Assembly (NCBI RefSeq): GCF_042656585.1
Contig: NZ_JBHSPG010000023.1
DNA: 64,000 nucleotides
Source: Thalassorhabdus alkalitolerans
Lineage (GTDB): Bacteria > Bacillota > Bacilli > Bacillales > Marinococcaceae
Reading direction: 5' to 3' (one strand)
Shown: in pieces, positions 34,429-42,923 of the stretch
Layout: each line of letters begins with the position of its first letter
Numbering within the stretch: the stretch's first letter is position 1
The notes under the pieces: model-generated
What the model was told of the DNA's origin: nothing
Database searches by the model: none
What the model saw: the letters and a program-made list of their open reading frames with translations, nothing else
Program-made: the position numbers and the translations under genes

Positions 34429-34460
34429 CCTAAGGGGTTGGAGGCGTGCCGCTCCTTAGG
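34429..34460 (+). terminator. Inverted repeat after yyaL
   Basis: CCTAAGG...CCTTAGG with an 18-base loop that holds a further short stem; weak T tail. Confidence 0.45.
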
Positions 34461-34547
34461 ACAATTTCACTTACAAATATCAGAATATTCTGTTGTTTAG
34501 AGGAGTAGAATGAGACAGGAAGAATAATTTTCATAGGAGGCGAAAAG

Positions 34548-34757
34548 GTGAAAACGATCCAGCGTGAAGATATGGTTTCTTCCCTTGAGATCTTTTGCGG
34601 CATACCCCGTGACCTGCTCATTCGGCTGAACAATCAAGAATTACTTACTCTTTATGAAGAAAGAATAGGATTAAAACAGCTTTCTCTAGAAAAAGAGAAA
34701 GGTCCAAGAACGATTAGAATGAAGACTGCAATGAACAAAACTAGAAACCCATCATAA
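34548..34757 (+). CDS. Small protein, BH0509-like
   Basis: 69 residues. The N-terminal half, IQREDMVSSLEIFCGIPRDLLIRLNNQELLTLYEERIG, resembles the short BH0509-type proteins of alkaliphilic Bacillus (R-E-x-M-I/V ... L-x-L-Y-E pattern), which have no known role. The C-terminal tail is basic. GTG start after TAGGAGG. Confidence in the family is modest. Confidence 0.5.
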   Translation: MKTIQREDMVSSLEIFCGIPRDLLIRLNNQELLTLYEERIGLKQLSLEKEKGPRTIRMKTAMNKTRNPS

Positions 34758-34914
34758 AAAGACGCTGTTCTTAGTGGAAATGCTGAGATTGGCGGCTTTT
34801 TTTTGTTTTAGAGAATCAATATAGAAAAAGATCGATAGATTAAGATTTTTTCTTTTTTTCATAGAAAGTCAAACATATATTCGCTACAATAAAAGCATTA
34901 GAGGTGAGCGGTAT

Positions 34915-37206
34915 ATGAGAAAACAAACATTACGTGAATTAATCACATATATGAAACAGACAAAAGAAATTAGTGAAAACATTGCCTACTGGCATACGAT
35001 TGATGAAACTCCGGCCCAAACGGAAGATTTTCCCCAAACCATTGATTCAAGGTTAAAAAAAGCGCTGGTAAACAGAGGAATTACCCAGCTATATACTCAT
35101 CAAAAATCAGCCTATGACAAAGCGGTAACAGAAGGTGAAAATTTTGTGGCGGTGACTCCGACAGCTTCAGGAAAAACGCTGTGCTACAATCTTCCTGTGC
35201 TTCAATCGATTCTTGACAATGAAGACAACCGGGCGTTATATATTTTTCCAACAAAAGCACTTGCCCAGGATCAAAAGAGTGAAATTAATGAGATCATTGA
35301 TGAAATGGGCGTACAAATAAAAAGCTATACCTATGATGGTGATACGGCCCCCAATATCCGCCAGATTGTAAGAAAAGCCGGCCATGTCGTCATTACCAAT
35401 CCTGATATGCTTCATTCAGCGATGCTTCCTCACCACACAAAGTGGGTATCTTTATTTGAGAACCTGAAGTACATTGTGATCGATGAACTTCATACGTACA
35501 GAGGAGTGTTTGGAAGTCACGTAGCAAATGTCATTCGACGCTTAAAGAGAATTGCGAACTACTATGGCAGCGATCCTGTATTTATCAGTACGTCCGCAAC
35601 CATTTCCAACCCAAAGGAGCTTGCTGAAACATTAACTGGAAAACCGACGGCTCTTATAGATAATAATGGAGCGCCAAGGGGAAAAAAACACTTCGTTTTT
35701 TACAATCCCCCCGTAGTCAACGAAGCTCTTAATCTTCGCAAAGGTGCTACTTCTGAAGTGAACAGGCTGGCAGCCATGTTTTTAAAAGAAAAAATTCAAA
35801 CGATTGTGTTTGCCAAAAGCAGGGTTAGAGTGGAAATTATTTTAAGTCATCTCCAGGAGCTGGTGAAAAAGCAGCTGGGACCGAAAACGATCCGTGGCTA
35901 CAGAGGAGGTTACCTGCCGAAACAAAGGCGGGAAATCGAACATGGTCTTCGCCAGGGAGAAATTATGGGAGTAGTGAGTACGAACGCCCTGGAACTAGGT
36001 GTCGATATTGGCCAGCTTCAAGTTTGTATCATGACTGGATACCCGGGAACCATTGCCAGTGCCTGGCAGCAGGCAGGCCGAGCAGGCAGACGGAAGGATG
36101 AATCTTTGATTCTGCTTGTGGGAAGTTCCACGCCGATGGATCAATACATTCTTCAGCATCCTGATTACTTTTTTGAAAAAAGTCCTGAGACCGCCCGCAT
36201 TCACCCAGATAACCTTGTTATATTGGTAGACCACTTGAAATGCGGGGCTTTTGAGCTTCCTTTTCAGGAAGGAGAAACCTTCGATGGCGTGGAAATTGAA
36301 GAGGTTCTTGAATACTTGGAAGAAGAGCAGGTCCTTCACCACCGGGGTAAGAAATGGTACTGGATGAATGACACTTTTCCGGCTCACGGAATCAGTCTTC
36401 GCTCAGCTTCCCAGGAAAACGTCATTATTATTGATCAGTCTGATGTGGCAAATGTGAAAGTGATTGGGGAAATGGATCGTTTCAGCGCAATGACTCTTCT
36501 CCATGATGAAGCCATTTATCTTCATCAAGGGATTCAATACCAAGTAGAAGAATTAGACTGGGAAGAAAAGAAAGCTTATGTTAGAGAAGTACAGGTTGAG
36601 TATTATACCGACGCAAATTTAGCTGTTGAGCTCAAGGTGCTGGAAATGGATAAAAACTCCCTCTCTCCTTCTTTTGAAAGCGGATTTGGAGATGTGATGG
36701 TGAACGCCAAAGCTACCATTTTTAAGAAAATTAAGCTTTCTACCTTTGAAAATATTGGTTCGGGTCCCATTCATCTGCCTGAGGAGGAGCTTCATACCAG
36801 TTCCTGCTGGATAAGCTTTTCAAAAGATGTTTTGGAAAGATTTGGAAGGGAGCCTTTGGAACAGGGGCTGATGGGGACAGCAAATGTATTAAGGCACGTT
36901 GCTCCTGTACATGTCATGTGCGACCAAAGTGACCTGCATGTTGTTCCTCAAATGAAAGCTACTCATTCAGAGCTTCCAACCATTTTTTTATATGACCGTT
37001 ATCCTGGAGGTATTGGTTTGTCTGACCAGGTATATAAGGATTTTGACACGATTCTTCAAGAATGCAGGGTGCTGATTAAGGCCTGTCCTTGTGAAAGCGG
37101 GTGCCCATCCTGTGTGGGCTCAGATTTAAACCTTGGGGAAGATTCCAAAAATTTCACTCTTCGTTTACTGAATTTACTGCTCAAGGAGGGCATCAATGGG
37201 TCTTAA
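34915..37206 (+). CDS. mrfA: DNA repair helicase MrfA
   Basis: 763 residues, superfamily 2 helicase (YprA). Walker A TPTASGKTLCYNLP near residue 84, DELH box in YIVIDELHTYRGVFG, motif III STSATISNP, motif VI QQAGRAGRR; the C-terminal DUF1998-type zinc site is CPCESGCPSC. In B. subtilis MrfA acts with MrfB in repair of mitomycin C damage. The mrfB gene overlaps the end of this gene by 11 bases, so translation is coupled. GAGGTGAGCGG lies before ATG. Confidence 0.95.
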   Translation: MRKQTLRELITYMKQTKEISENIAYWHTIDETPAQTEDFPQTIDSRLKKALVNRGITQLYTHQKSAYDKAVTEGENFVAVTPTASGKTLCYNLPVLQSILDNEDNRALYIFPTKALAQDQKSEINEIIDEMGVQIKSYTYDGDTAPNIRQIVRKAGHVVITNPDMLHSAMLPHHTKWVSLFENLKYIVIDELHTYRGVFGSHVANVIRRLKRIANYYGSDPVFISTSATISNPKELAETLTGKPTALIDNNGAPRGKKHFVFYNPPVVNEALNLRKGATSEVNRLAAMFLKEKIQTIVFAKSRVRVEIILSHLQELVKKQLGPKTIRGYRGGYLPKQRREIEHGLRQGEIMGVVSTNALELGVDIGQLQVCIMTGYPGTIASAWQQAGRAGRRKDESLILLVGSSTPMDQYILQHPDYFFEKSPETARIHPDNLVILVDHLKCGAFELPFQEGETFDGVEIEEVLEYLEEEQVLHHRGKKWYWMNDTFPAHGISLRSASQENVIIIDQSDVANVKVIGEMDRFSAMTLLHDEAIYLHQGIQYQVEELDWEEKKAYVREVQVEYYTDANLAVELKVLEMDKNSLSPSFESGFGDVMVNAKATIFKKIKLSTFENIGSGPIHLPEEELHTSSCWISFSKDVLERFGREPLEQGLMGTANVLRHVAPVHVMCDQSDLHVVPQMKATHSELPTIFLYDRYPGGIGLSDQVYKDFDTILQECRVLIKACPCESGCPSCVGSDLNLGEDSKNFTLRLLNLLLKEGINGS

Positions 37207-38482
37207 AAACAAGTTGAAAAGAATGCAATCTCATCTTGGTGCCAAAGAAATAAGTAGCAAAGATAACCAGCGATCTGTTTTCTCTCGTGAAGAAACCGAC
37301 AAGGAGGATAAGGAAAAAAAGGAAGTCTCTCACCGGGAAATATGGGAGAGATTTGATACGTATCCTCGTTTTTTGGATGGAGAATACATGCTGTTACGGA
37401 AGGTCGTCTATCCGTTGTCTCATTTCCATGGAAAATATCAGTTTAAAGAATTGTATGATGTTTTTCAGCAGTGGAAGACGACAGCATGTGAGCACCCTTT
37501 AAATCCTTCTTTTATGAATCCTGAAGAGCTGTTATTTTTTGATACGGAAACGACAGGCTTAAGCGGAGGAGCGGGAAATACTATCTTTCTTTTAGGGACA
37601 GCATGCGTCCAAAAGGACCAGGTCACAGTCAAACAATATTTTCTCCCCGGACCGGAAGCGGAGGTTGCTTTGTACCATACGTTCCTGAGTGAAGTATCCT
37701 CGTTAGATCATCTGGTTACCTATAATGGCAAGTCCTTTGACTGGCCTCAGGTTAAAACGAGACATACATTTGTCAGAAATGAGGTTCCAAAGCTGCCTTC
37801 TTTTGGACATTATGATCTTTTACATGGAGCGAGGAGGCTTTTTAAGCATACTCTCGAATCATGTAAGCTGTCTCAGGTTGAAAAAGAAATCCTGCAATTC
37901 AAAAGGCTGGATGATACTCCTGGATACCTTGCTCCAATGCTGTATTTTGATTATTTACAAGAAGGGCACCCAGAGATTATAAAAGGAATCCTGACTCACA
38001 ATGAGTGGGATGTTTTATCTTTAATTTCTCTGTATATTGATATTTCCAAGCGAATAATCAGCAAGGGAACGGATCAACGTGAGGCTTTGGAAGTTGGACG
38101 CTGGCATGAGAGTACTGGAAATATCGACCACGCCATACAATGCTTCCATAAAGCAGAAAAATTCAGCAAAGGCGAAAATGCTGAAGCTTTATATTACCTT
38201 GGAAAGCTTTATAAAAAGAAAAAAGACCTGGAAAACGCAGTGTATTATTTCCACAAGGTAGAGGACCGTAAAGGGCTCTTTGTCTCAGAAGCCTCTATAG
38301 AGCTTGCAAAAATTTACGAGCATAGCAGAAAAGACTATGAAAAGGCTCTTTATTATACCTGGCGCTCCCTTGAATATTGGAAGGAAAGACAGCGAATCGT
38401 AAAAAGTCATAAGGCACTGGGCAATAAAGAGGAATTTACGAAACGGATCAACAGGCTTGAAGGAAAAATAAAAAAGAGATAG
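37196..38482 (+). CDS. mrfB: Exonuclease MrfB
   Basis: 428 residues (YprB). A DnaQ-like/RNase H-fold exonuclease domain about residues 110-290: FFDTETTGLSGGAGNTIFLLG (DEDD-type Asp and Glu), YNGKSFDWPQVKTRH and HNEWDVLSL with the late metal aspartates. Behind it lie TPR-like repeats (about residues 305-420; DHAIQCFHKAEKF, ENAVYYFHKVEDR, EKALYYTWRSLEYW). It works with MrfA in mitomycin lesion repair in B. subtilis. AAGGAGGGCATCA before the ATG lies inside mrfA. Confidence 0.94.
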   Translation: MGLKNKLKRMQSHLGAKEISSKDNQRSVFSREETDKEDKEKKEVSHREIWERFDTYPRFLDGEYMLLRKVVYPLSHFHGKYQFKELYDVFQQWKTTACEHPLNPSFMNPEELLFFDTETTGLSGGAGNTIFLLGTACVQKDQVTVKQYFLPGPEAEVALYHTFLSEVSSLDHLVTYNGKSFDWPQVKTRHTFVRNEVPKLPSFGHYDLLHGARRLFKHTLESCKLSQVEKEILQFKRLDDTPGYLAPMLYFDYLQEGHPEIIKGILTHNEWDVLSLISLYIDISKRIISKGTDQREALEVGRWHESTGNIDHAIQCFHKAEKFSKGENAEALYYLGKLYKKKKDLENAVYYFHKVEDRKGLFVSEASIELAKIYEHSRKDYEKALYYTWRSLEYWKERQRIVKSHKALGNKEEFTKRINRLEGKIKKR

Positions 38483-38714
38483 CAAGGAAATATTTTGGAG
38501 GCAAGCCCATTGATATTTCCCGGGTAAGCGCAAAAAAAGTGTTATTTCCCTTTAATCATTCTTTAATTGACAAAGAAAAGTCAATTTTTAGGGAAAAACG
38601 TAGTTTTTGTCGCTCGCCGAATGAAGAAAGTGTTGAAAATAGGTGAATTCCCTAGTACAAGTTCACCGGCTCCTACATAGGTTGATAGTAACTTGATATA
38701 GGAGGTCAATGAAC

Positions 38715-39149
38715 ATGTTTGGAAGACACCACAGACCAAGACCAAAAGTTTTGCCGACTGTTATGCATCCAACTAAGTGTCACGTAAAACATCATTGCTG
38801 TGAGTATATTGTTCCAGAAGTGCACCCAAGCCACACGACGAATGTAACGCATCATAACTATAAGCATCTTCATTCGTTCCCGCATACTGAATCTGCGGTA
38901 GATCAAATTACTCATCAGCATTTTGTTGCCGGACCAGGTGCGCCTGGCCCTCAAGTAGCCGGAGCCCATATGCCAGGGCCAGGGATGATGGGACCGCAAG
39001 TAGCCGGAGCCCACATGCCAGGGCCAGGGATGATGGGACCACAGGTAGCTGGAGCCCATATGCCAGGGAAAAAAGGACCAATGGGACCACAGGTAGCTGG
39101 AGCCCATATGCCTGGACCTAAATGCCATAATAGGCCAAAGTTTTTTTAA
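38715..39149 (+). CDS. cotD: Spore coat protein CotD with collagen-like repeats
   Basis: 144 residues. The first 75 match B. subtilis CotD: MHPTKCHVKHHCCEYIVPEV, HPSHTTNVTHHNYKH, HSFPHTESAVDQITHQHF. CotD is an inner-coat protein made under sigma-K. The second half is an extra repeat domain: four copies of a unit of about 15 residues, G-PQVAGAHMPGPGMM with variations, rich in Gly, Pro and Met. ATG 38715 is chosen because TAGGAGGT is eight bases upstream; ATG 38709 would be too close. High histidine content is typical. Confidence 0.9.
   Translation: MFGRHHRPRPKVLPTVMHPTKCHVKHHCCEYIVPEVHPSHTTNVTHHNYKHLHSFPHTESAVDQITHQHFVAGPGAPGPQVAGAHMPGPGMMGPQVAGAHMPGPGMMGPQVAGAHMPGKKGPMGPQVAGAHMPGPKCHNRPKFF
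38934..39116 (+). repeat. 45-base tandem repeats inside cotD
   Basis: Four units coding GPQVAGAHMPGPGMM or close variants. Units two and three differ by a few silent changes only; the last has a GKKGPM insertion. This points to recent slippage or unequal exchange. Confidence 0.85.
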
Positions 39150-39162
39150 GTCATACCAACAA

Positions 39163-39197
39163 GCCGGCATAATTTATTTCTATGCCGGTTATGTTTC
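39163..39197 (+). terminator. Terminator of cotD
   Basis: GCCGGCATA/TATGCCGGT stem with a nine-base loop; T-rich tail. Confidence 0.75.
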
Positions 39198-39230
39198 CTT
39201 TACTTTGTAGACAAGCTCAGGAGGAGAAGG

Positions 39231-39794
39231 ATGGACGTTTTAGCTGTAAGTGGTTACAAGCCTCATGAATTAGGTATTTTTAAGCAGGATGCAAAAGAAA
39301 TTCATTATATAAAAAAGACTATTGAAGGGAAACTCATCTCTTTCATTGAGGAAGGACTGACATGGGTAGTTATATCAGGACAGCCGGGAGTTGAGCTGTG
39401 GGCAGGAGAAGTGGTGAGTGAGCTGAAAAGGGAGTACTCGCATATTAAACTGGCCATTCTGGCTCCTTTTTATAACCAGGAGCAGATATGGAATGAGCAT
39501 CAGCAAGAACAGTACCAGCTTTTATTGGAAGAAGCTGATTTTGTTGACGTCATCTCTAAAAAAGAATATGAGGGTCCGGCCCAGTTAAAAGCCAAAAATG
39601 ACTTTATTATTACAAAAACAGACGGCCTTTTACTCCTCTATCATGAAGAACAGCCTGGTACGCCTTCCTTTTACTTAAAGGCGGCTGAAATCAAAGCTGC
39701 TCATAAGGAATATCCCATTTACTTTATTACGCCTGATGACCTCCAGCAAACGGTGGAGGAAGAAGATGAAAGACTACGTGATTATTGGGAATAA
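39231..39794 (+). CDS. ypsA: YpsA (SLOG-family protein)
   Basis: 187 residues, DUF1273/YpsA. Begins MDVLAVSGYKPHELGIF as in the family; GLTWVVISGQPGVELWAGE is the SLOG nucleotide/ligand loop, and DDLQQTVEEEDERL closes the protein. YpsA is tied to cell division and filamentation in B. subtilis and S. aureus and lies beside gpsB, as here. The ligand is unknown (ADP-ribose-type nucleotides proposed for SLOG proteins). AGGAGGAGAAGG precedes ATG. Confidence 0.92.
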   Translation: MDVLAVSGYKPHELGIFKQDAKEIHYIKKTIEGKLISFIEEGLTWVVISGQPGVELWAGEVVSELKREYSHIKLAILAPFYNQEQIWNEHQQEQYQLLLEEADFVDVISKKEYEGPAQLKAKNDFIITKTDGLLLLYHEEQPGTPSFYLKAAEIKAAHKEYPIYFITPDDLQQTVEEEDERLRDYWE

Positions 39795-39900
39795 AGATAT
39801 AATGTGAAAGATAGGGAAAGAGCAAATTGACTTTTTTTCATTCTTTTGAAAAAATATAAAGTGAACGTTTTATGATTAAAACAGGGGCGGGGGAAACGAT

Positions 39901-40209
39901 ATGCAGCCGATTAAATTAAGCGCAAAAGATATTTTAGATAAAGAATTCAAAACAAGCATGAAAGGTTACAACAAAGATGAAGTTGATCAATACTTAGATA
40001 CCATTATCCAGGATTATGAAGCTTTCCAGGAAAGAATTGATGAGCTTGAAAAAGAAGTAAGTAAGTTTAAAAAGCAGCCAGTTTCAGAAGGGCCTGTACA
40101 ACAAGCAAAACAAGAGCCAGCTCAGACTACCGGAAGCACGAATTATGATATTTTAAAACGGTTGTCAAACCTGGAGAAAGAAGTGTTTGGCAAAAAGTTA
40201 TATGAATAA
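39901..40209 (+). CDS. gpsB: Cell division regulator GpsB
   Basis: 102 residues. N-terminal DivIVA-like coiled-coil domain (LSAKDILDKEFKTSMKGYNKDEVDQYLD), short proline/glutamine-rich linker (about residues 62-78) and the C-terminal helix (NYDILKRLSNLEKEVFGKKL) that trimerises. GpsB moves between septum and side wall and binds penicillin-binding proteins. GGGGCGGGGG before ATG. Next gene overlaps its end. Confidence 0.95.
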   Translation: MQPIKLSAKDILDKEFKTSMKGYNKDEVDQYLDTIIQDYEAFQERIDELEKEVSKFKKQPVSEGPVQQAKQEPAQTTGSTNYDILKRLSNLEKEVFGKKLYE

Positions 40210-41026
40210 GCTTCTTTCTACTGCCATGGTGCAGATGAATGTGCAGCCAGGAGAAGTGGAGGAAAATGTAAGGACATGCATTCAATTTATAGAGGAGGCA
40301 GCCTCAGCAGGGGCTGACCTTATCCTTTTTCCTGAACTCGTGTTAAGCGGGTATCATTTATCTCAAGATGAGTTTTCCAGAGCAGCTCTCCCGGAAAGAA
40401 TCTCTGATGCCCTGGATAAACTGGCAGTGAAAAGCAGGGAAGTGGATGCAGGACTCGTTATTTCTTATCCCGAGCAGCAAGAAAGCGGTTTGTACATAAC
40501 GAGCTCTTTTATTGACGGGAAAATGAAGCAACTTTTCTCAATCCAAAAGACGATGCTCTGGGGAAAGGAAAAAGATATCTTTAAAGCAGGTTTCGGGAAC
40601 TTCACTCCCTTTGATACAAGGTTTGGAAAAATAGCTTTACTAATTTGTTATGACTTAGAGTTTCCCGAACCAGCAAGAGCTGCTGCTTTACAAGGAGCAG
40701 AGCTTATTATCTGCCCCTCTGTATGGAGCCAGGAAGGAAAGAAAAGGTGGGAAATACAGATTCCTTGCAGGGCTCTGGATAACCTTTGCTTTGTGGCTGG
40801 AGTGAACCGGATAGGGGAAGGAGCGTGCGGTTTGTCACAAGCTGCTGCTCCTGACGGCTCCATTCTCGTCAAAGCACAAGAAGCACAAGAAACGATTTTG
40901 TACGCTGATATGGATCTTTCATTAATAAAAAAGACAAGGGCTTCTATTCCATACTTTCATGATTATCCTGATTCCTTTGCTCCGCAGGGGCTTTCAGGAA
41001 ACTCCTGGCGGGAGAAGAGCATGTAA
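40187..41026 (+). CDS. Carbon-nitrogen hydrolase (nitrilase family)
   Basis: 279 residues. Catalytic triad of the nitrilase superfamily is visible: Glu in LFPELVLSGY (near residue 47), Lys in QKTMLWGKEKDIF (near residue 115) and Cys in LLICYDLEFPEPAR (near residue 149). It is an amidase or carbamoyl-type hydrolase with unknown substrate. The start is either TTG 40187 (GGAGAAAG upstream) or ATG 40202, which lies across the gpsB stop; both overlap gpsB and imply translational coupling. No signal peptide. Confidence 0.88.
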   Translation: MAKSYMNKLLSTAMVQMNVQPGEVEENVRTCIQFIEEAASAGADLILFPELVLSGYHLSQDEFSRAALPERISDALDKLAVKSREVDAGLVISYPEQQESGLYITSSFIDGKMKQLFSIQKTMLWGKEKDIFKAGFGNFTPFDTRFGKIALLICYDLEFPEPARAAALQGAELIICPSVWSQEGKKRWEIQIPCRALDNLCFVAGVNRIGEGACGLSQAAAPDGSILVKAQEAQETILYADMDLSLIKKTRASIPYFHDYPDSFAPQGLSGNSWREKSM

Positions 41027-41063
41027 TGAGGAATGAGAAGGATGTAAGGAGGATACACTTTCT

Positions 41064-41465
41064 TTGATCAAGCTTTTTATTGATGGTGCGAGCGCCGGTA
41101 ACCCTGGCCCTGCCGGTGCAGGTGTCTTTGTTAAAAAAAACGATGGCGAGGTGGAACGCTACAGTATCCCACTAGGCCAGGCAACGAATCACGAAGCCGA
41201 GTTTTATGCCCTTATTGAAGGATTAAAGCTTTGTGTCGCTAATCAGTGGCATGTTGTTTCGTTTTCAACTGACTCAAAGCTCGTTGATGAGTCATTCGAA
41301 AAAAGATACACTAAAAAAAGCGAATACCGCGACTTACTTGAAGAAGCATTACAATTGAGCGATCAGCTGGATTTATGTTTTGTCAAATGGATACCATCGA
41401 CAAAGAACAAAGCAGCCGATCAATTATCAAAAGAAGCGGTAAGCAAATCCAAGGGAAACAAATGA
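41064..41465 (+). CDS. RNase HI-like protein
   Basis: 133 residues of the RNase H fold. The first catalytic aspartate is in LFIDGASAGNPGPAGAG, the glutamate in NHEAEFYALIEGL, the next aspartate in STDSKLV; the last metal residue region is KNKAADQLSKEA. It resembles the ribonuclease H-like YpeP/RnhA type that hydrolyses RNA in RNA-DNA hybrids, but catalytic activity of such short Bacillus homologues is not always confirmed. TTG start after AAGGAGGA. The rnpB gene follows. Confidence 0.85.
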   Translation: MIKLFIDGASAGNPGPAGAGVFVKKNDGEVERYSIPLGQATNHEAEFYALIEGLKLCVANQWHVVSFSTDSKLVDESFEKRYTKKSEYRDLLEEALQLSDQLDLCFVKWIPSTKNKAADQLSKEAVSKSKGNK

Positions 41466-41528
41466 TCGGTTTCTCTTGTTTTGTTTTTCAGGATATGTTA
41501 TATTTATATCTGTCACAAAAAATGATGC

Positions 41529-41945
41529 TCAAAGTGTTCGGGCAATCGCTGCGTAATTTGCGCAGAGGAAAGTCCATGCTCGCACAGCCTGAGACGGCTG
41601 TAGTGTTCGTGCCTGACCAAACAATAAGTCAGGGCAGTTTGGCTGTTAGCTGAACTGACGGCGGAGAAAACACCTACGTTCTTGAAAATGAATAAGGTGT
41701 GAATATCCTGAAAGTGCCACAGTGACGGAGTCTTGCCAGAAATGGCAAGAGTGGAACGAGGTAAACCCCGCGAGCGAGAAACCCAAAATTATGGTAGGGG
41801 CGCCTTCCTGCAGGAATTAAACTAAAGGGAAGGGCAAAGGAAAAGCATTTCCTTTTGCAGATAGATGGTTGCCCCCTGAGTGCAAGGTGATAAACCGTAG
41901 GAGCACAAAGGGACAAAACATGGCTTATAGAACACTTTGGGCCTC
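41529..41945 (+). ncRNA. rnpB: RNase P RNA (Bacillus type)
   Basis: Type B RNase P RNA, which processes the 5' ends of tRNAs with RnpA. P1 is formed by AAAGTGTTC (41531) and GAACACTTT (41930). Conserved CR-I AGAGGAAAGTCCATGCTCGCAC-type sequence is present, as are GAGCGAGAAACCCAAA (CR-II/III) and the 3' ACAAAACATGGCTTATAGAA. Several helices match the B. subtilis molecule. The position after gpsB and before ypsC is as in B. subtilis. Ends are estimated to within a few bases. Confidence 0.95.
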
Positions 41946-41949
41946 TGGC

Positions 41950-41972
41950 TGACCCCTTTATAGGGGTTTTTT
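41950..41972 (+). terminator. Terminator of rnpB
   Basis: ACCCCTTTATAGGGGT stem-loop followed by six T. Confidence 0.9.
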
Positions 41973-42003
41973 GTGTATAAAGACTTTTTCATGAGTAGAA
42001 CAA

Positions 42004-42036
42004 AGGTTTCTTCTTTACAAAAGAAGAAATCTTTTT
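42004..42036 (+). terminator. Second terminator-like hairpin after rnpB
   Basis: TTTCTTCTTT-ACA-AAAGAAGAAA followed by TCTTTTTT. Confidence 0.65.
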
Positions 42037-42128
42037 TGTGTACTCTTTTTTCTAACGTTTATAAGTAAGATTAAGACGGGAATTGATAGCAATACCTAAT
42101 TCCCTGGCGTAAGGAAAGGAGATGCTTT

Positions 42129-42746
42129 ATGGAAAGGCTGAAAGCGTTATATATAAACACTTCTTTAAAAAGAAGTAATGAACCTTCCAATACAGAAGCG
42201 TTAATTGAAAAGTCTTCAGAATGGATGAAGTTAGAAAACATTGAGACTGAAGTGGTTCGTATAGCGGACTATACCATTATAGCGGGTATAAGCGATCACA
42301 TGGGGGATGGCGACGAGTGGCCTCTTCTTATGGAAAAGGTGAAGGGGGCAGATATCATTATACTTGGGACCCCGATATGGAACGGAGAAAAGAGCAGCTT
42401 AGCATCCCTGGTCATGGAACGTTTATATGCTCAAAGCGGGGAAACGAATGAAAAAGGACAGGCGATCTATTATAACAAAGTATTTGGGTGCTTAGTAACT
42501 GGAAACGAAGACGGAGCAAAAGAAGCGGGTAAGTCCATTTTATTTGGAATGGCGAATATCGGCTTTACGATCCCTCCTAATTCCCTTGCCTATTGGGTTG
42601 GAGAAGCCGGGCCGGGACCGTCTTATATGGAAGCCGGACAAGACAGCGAATTCACGAAAAAAAATACAAAAATGATGGCGTATAACCTGATTCACTTTGC
42701 TCGTATGTTTCAACAATACCCCATTCCCGCTGTTGGAAATACGTAA
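42129..42746 (+). CDS. Flavodoxin-fold NAD(P)H-dependent oxidoreductase
   Basis: 205 residues of the NADPH-dependent FMN reductase type. LKALYINTSLKRSNEPSNTEAL is the phosphate-binding loop for FMN; DIIILGTPIWNGEKSSLASL and CLVTGNEDGAKEAG complete the flavin site. Substrate unknown (quinone, azo or iron reduction are common in this group). AAAGGAGATGC before ATG. A perfect palindromic terminator follows. Confidence 0.88.
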   Translation: MERLKALYINTSLKRSNEPSNTEALIEKSSEWMKLENIETEVVRIADYTIIAGISDHMGDGDEWPLLMEKVKGADIIILGTPIWNGEKSSLASLVMERLYAQSGETNEKGQAIYYNKVFGCLVTGNEDGAKEAGKSILFGMANIGFTIPPNSLAYWVGEAGPGPSYMEAGQDSEFTKKNTKMMAYNLIHFARMFQQYPIPAVGNT

Positions 42747-42776
42747 AAAAGGATGAGCAGCTGCTCATCCTTTTTT
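42745..42776. terminator. Bidirectional terminator
   Basis: Perfect palindrome AAAAAAGGATGAGCAG and its complement, between convergent genes. Confidence 0.9.
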
Positions 42777-42923
42777 AGTCATGGGAAAGATAAATCATGG
42801 CGTCATATATGAGCATGAAAAGCTCCATACAACAACCTCTCTGTCAGAAAAGAAATCGAAATAGGAAAATCAGTACAAAAAGCATACAGCCAACCTTTAA
42901 ACATTTTAAACAGATATTCTTAT

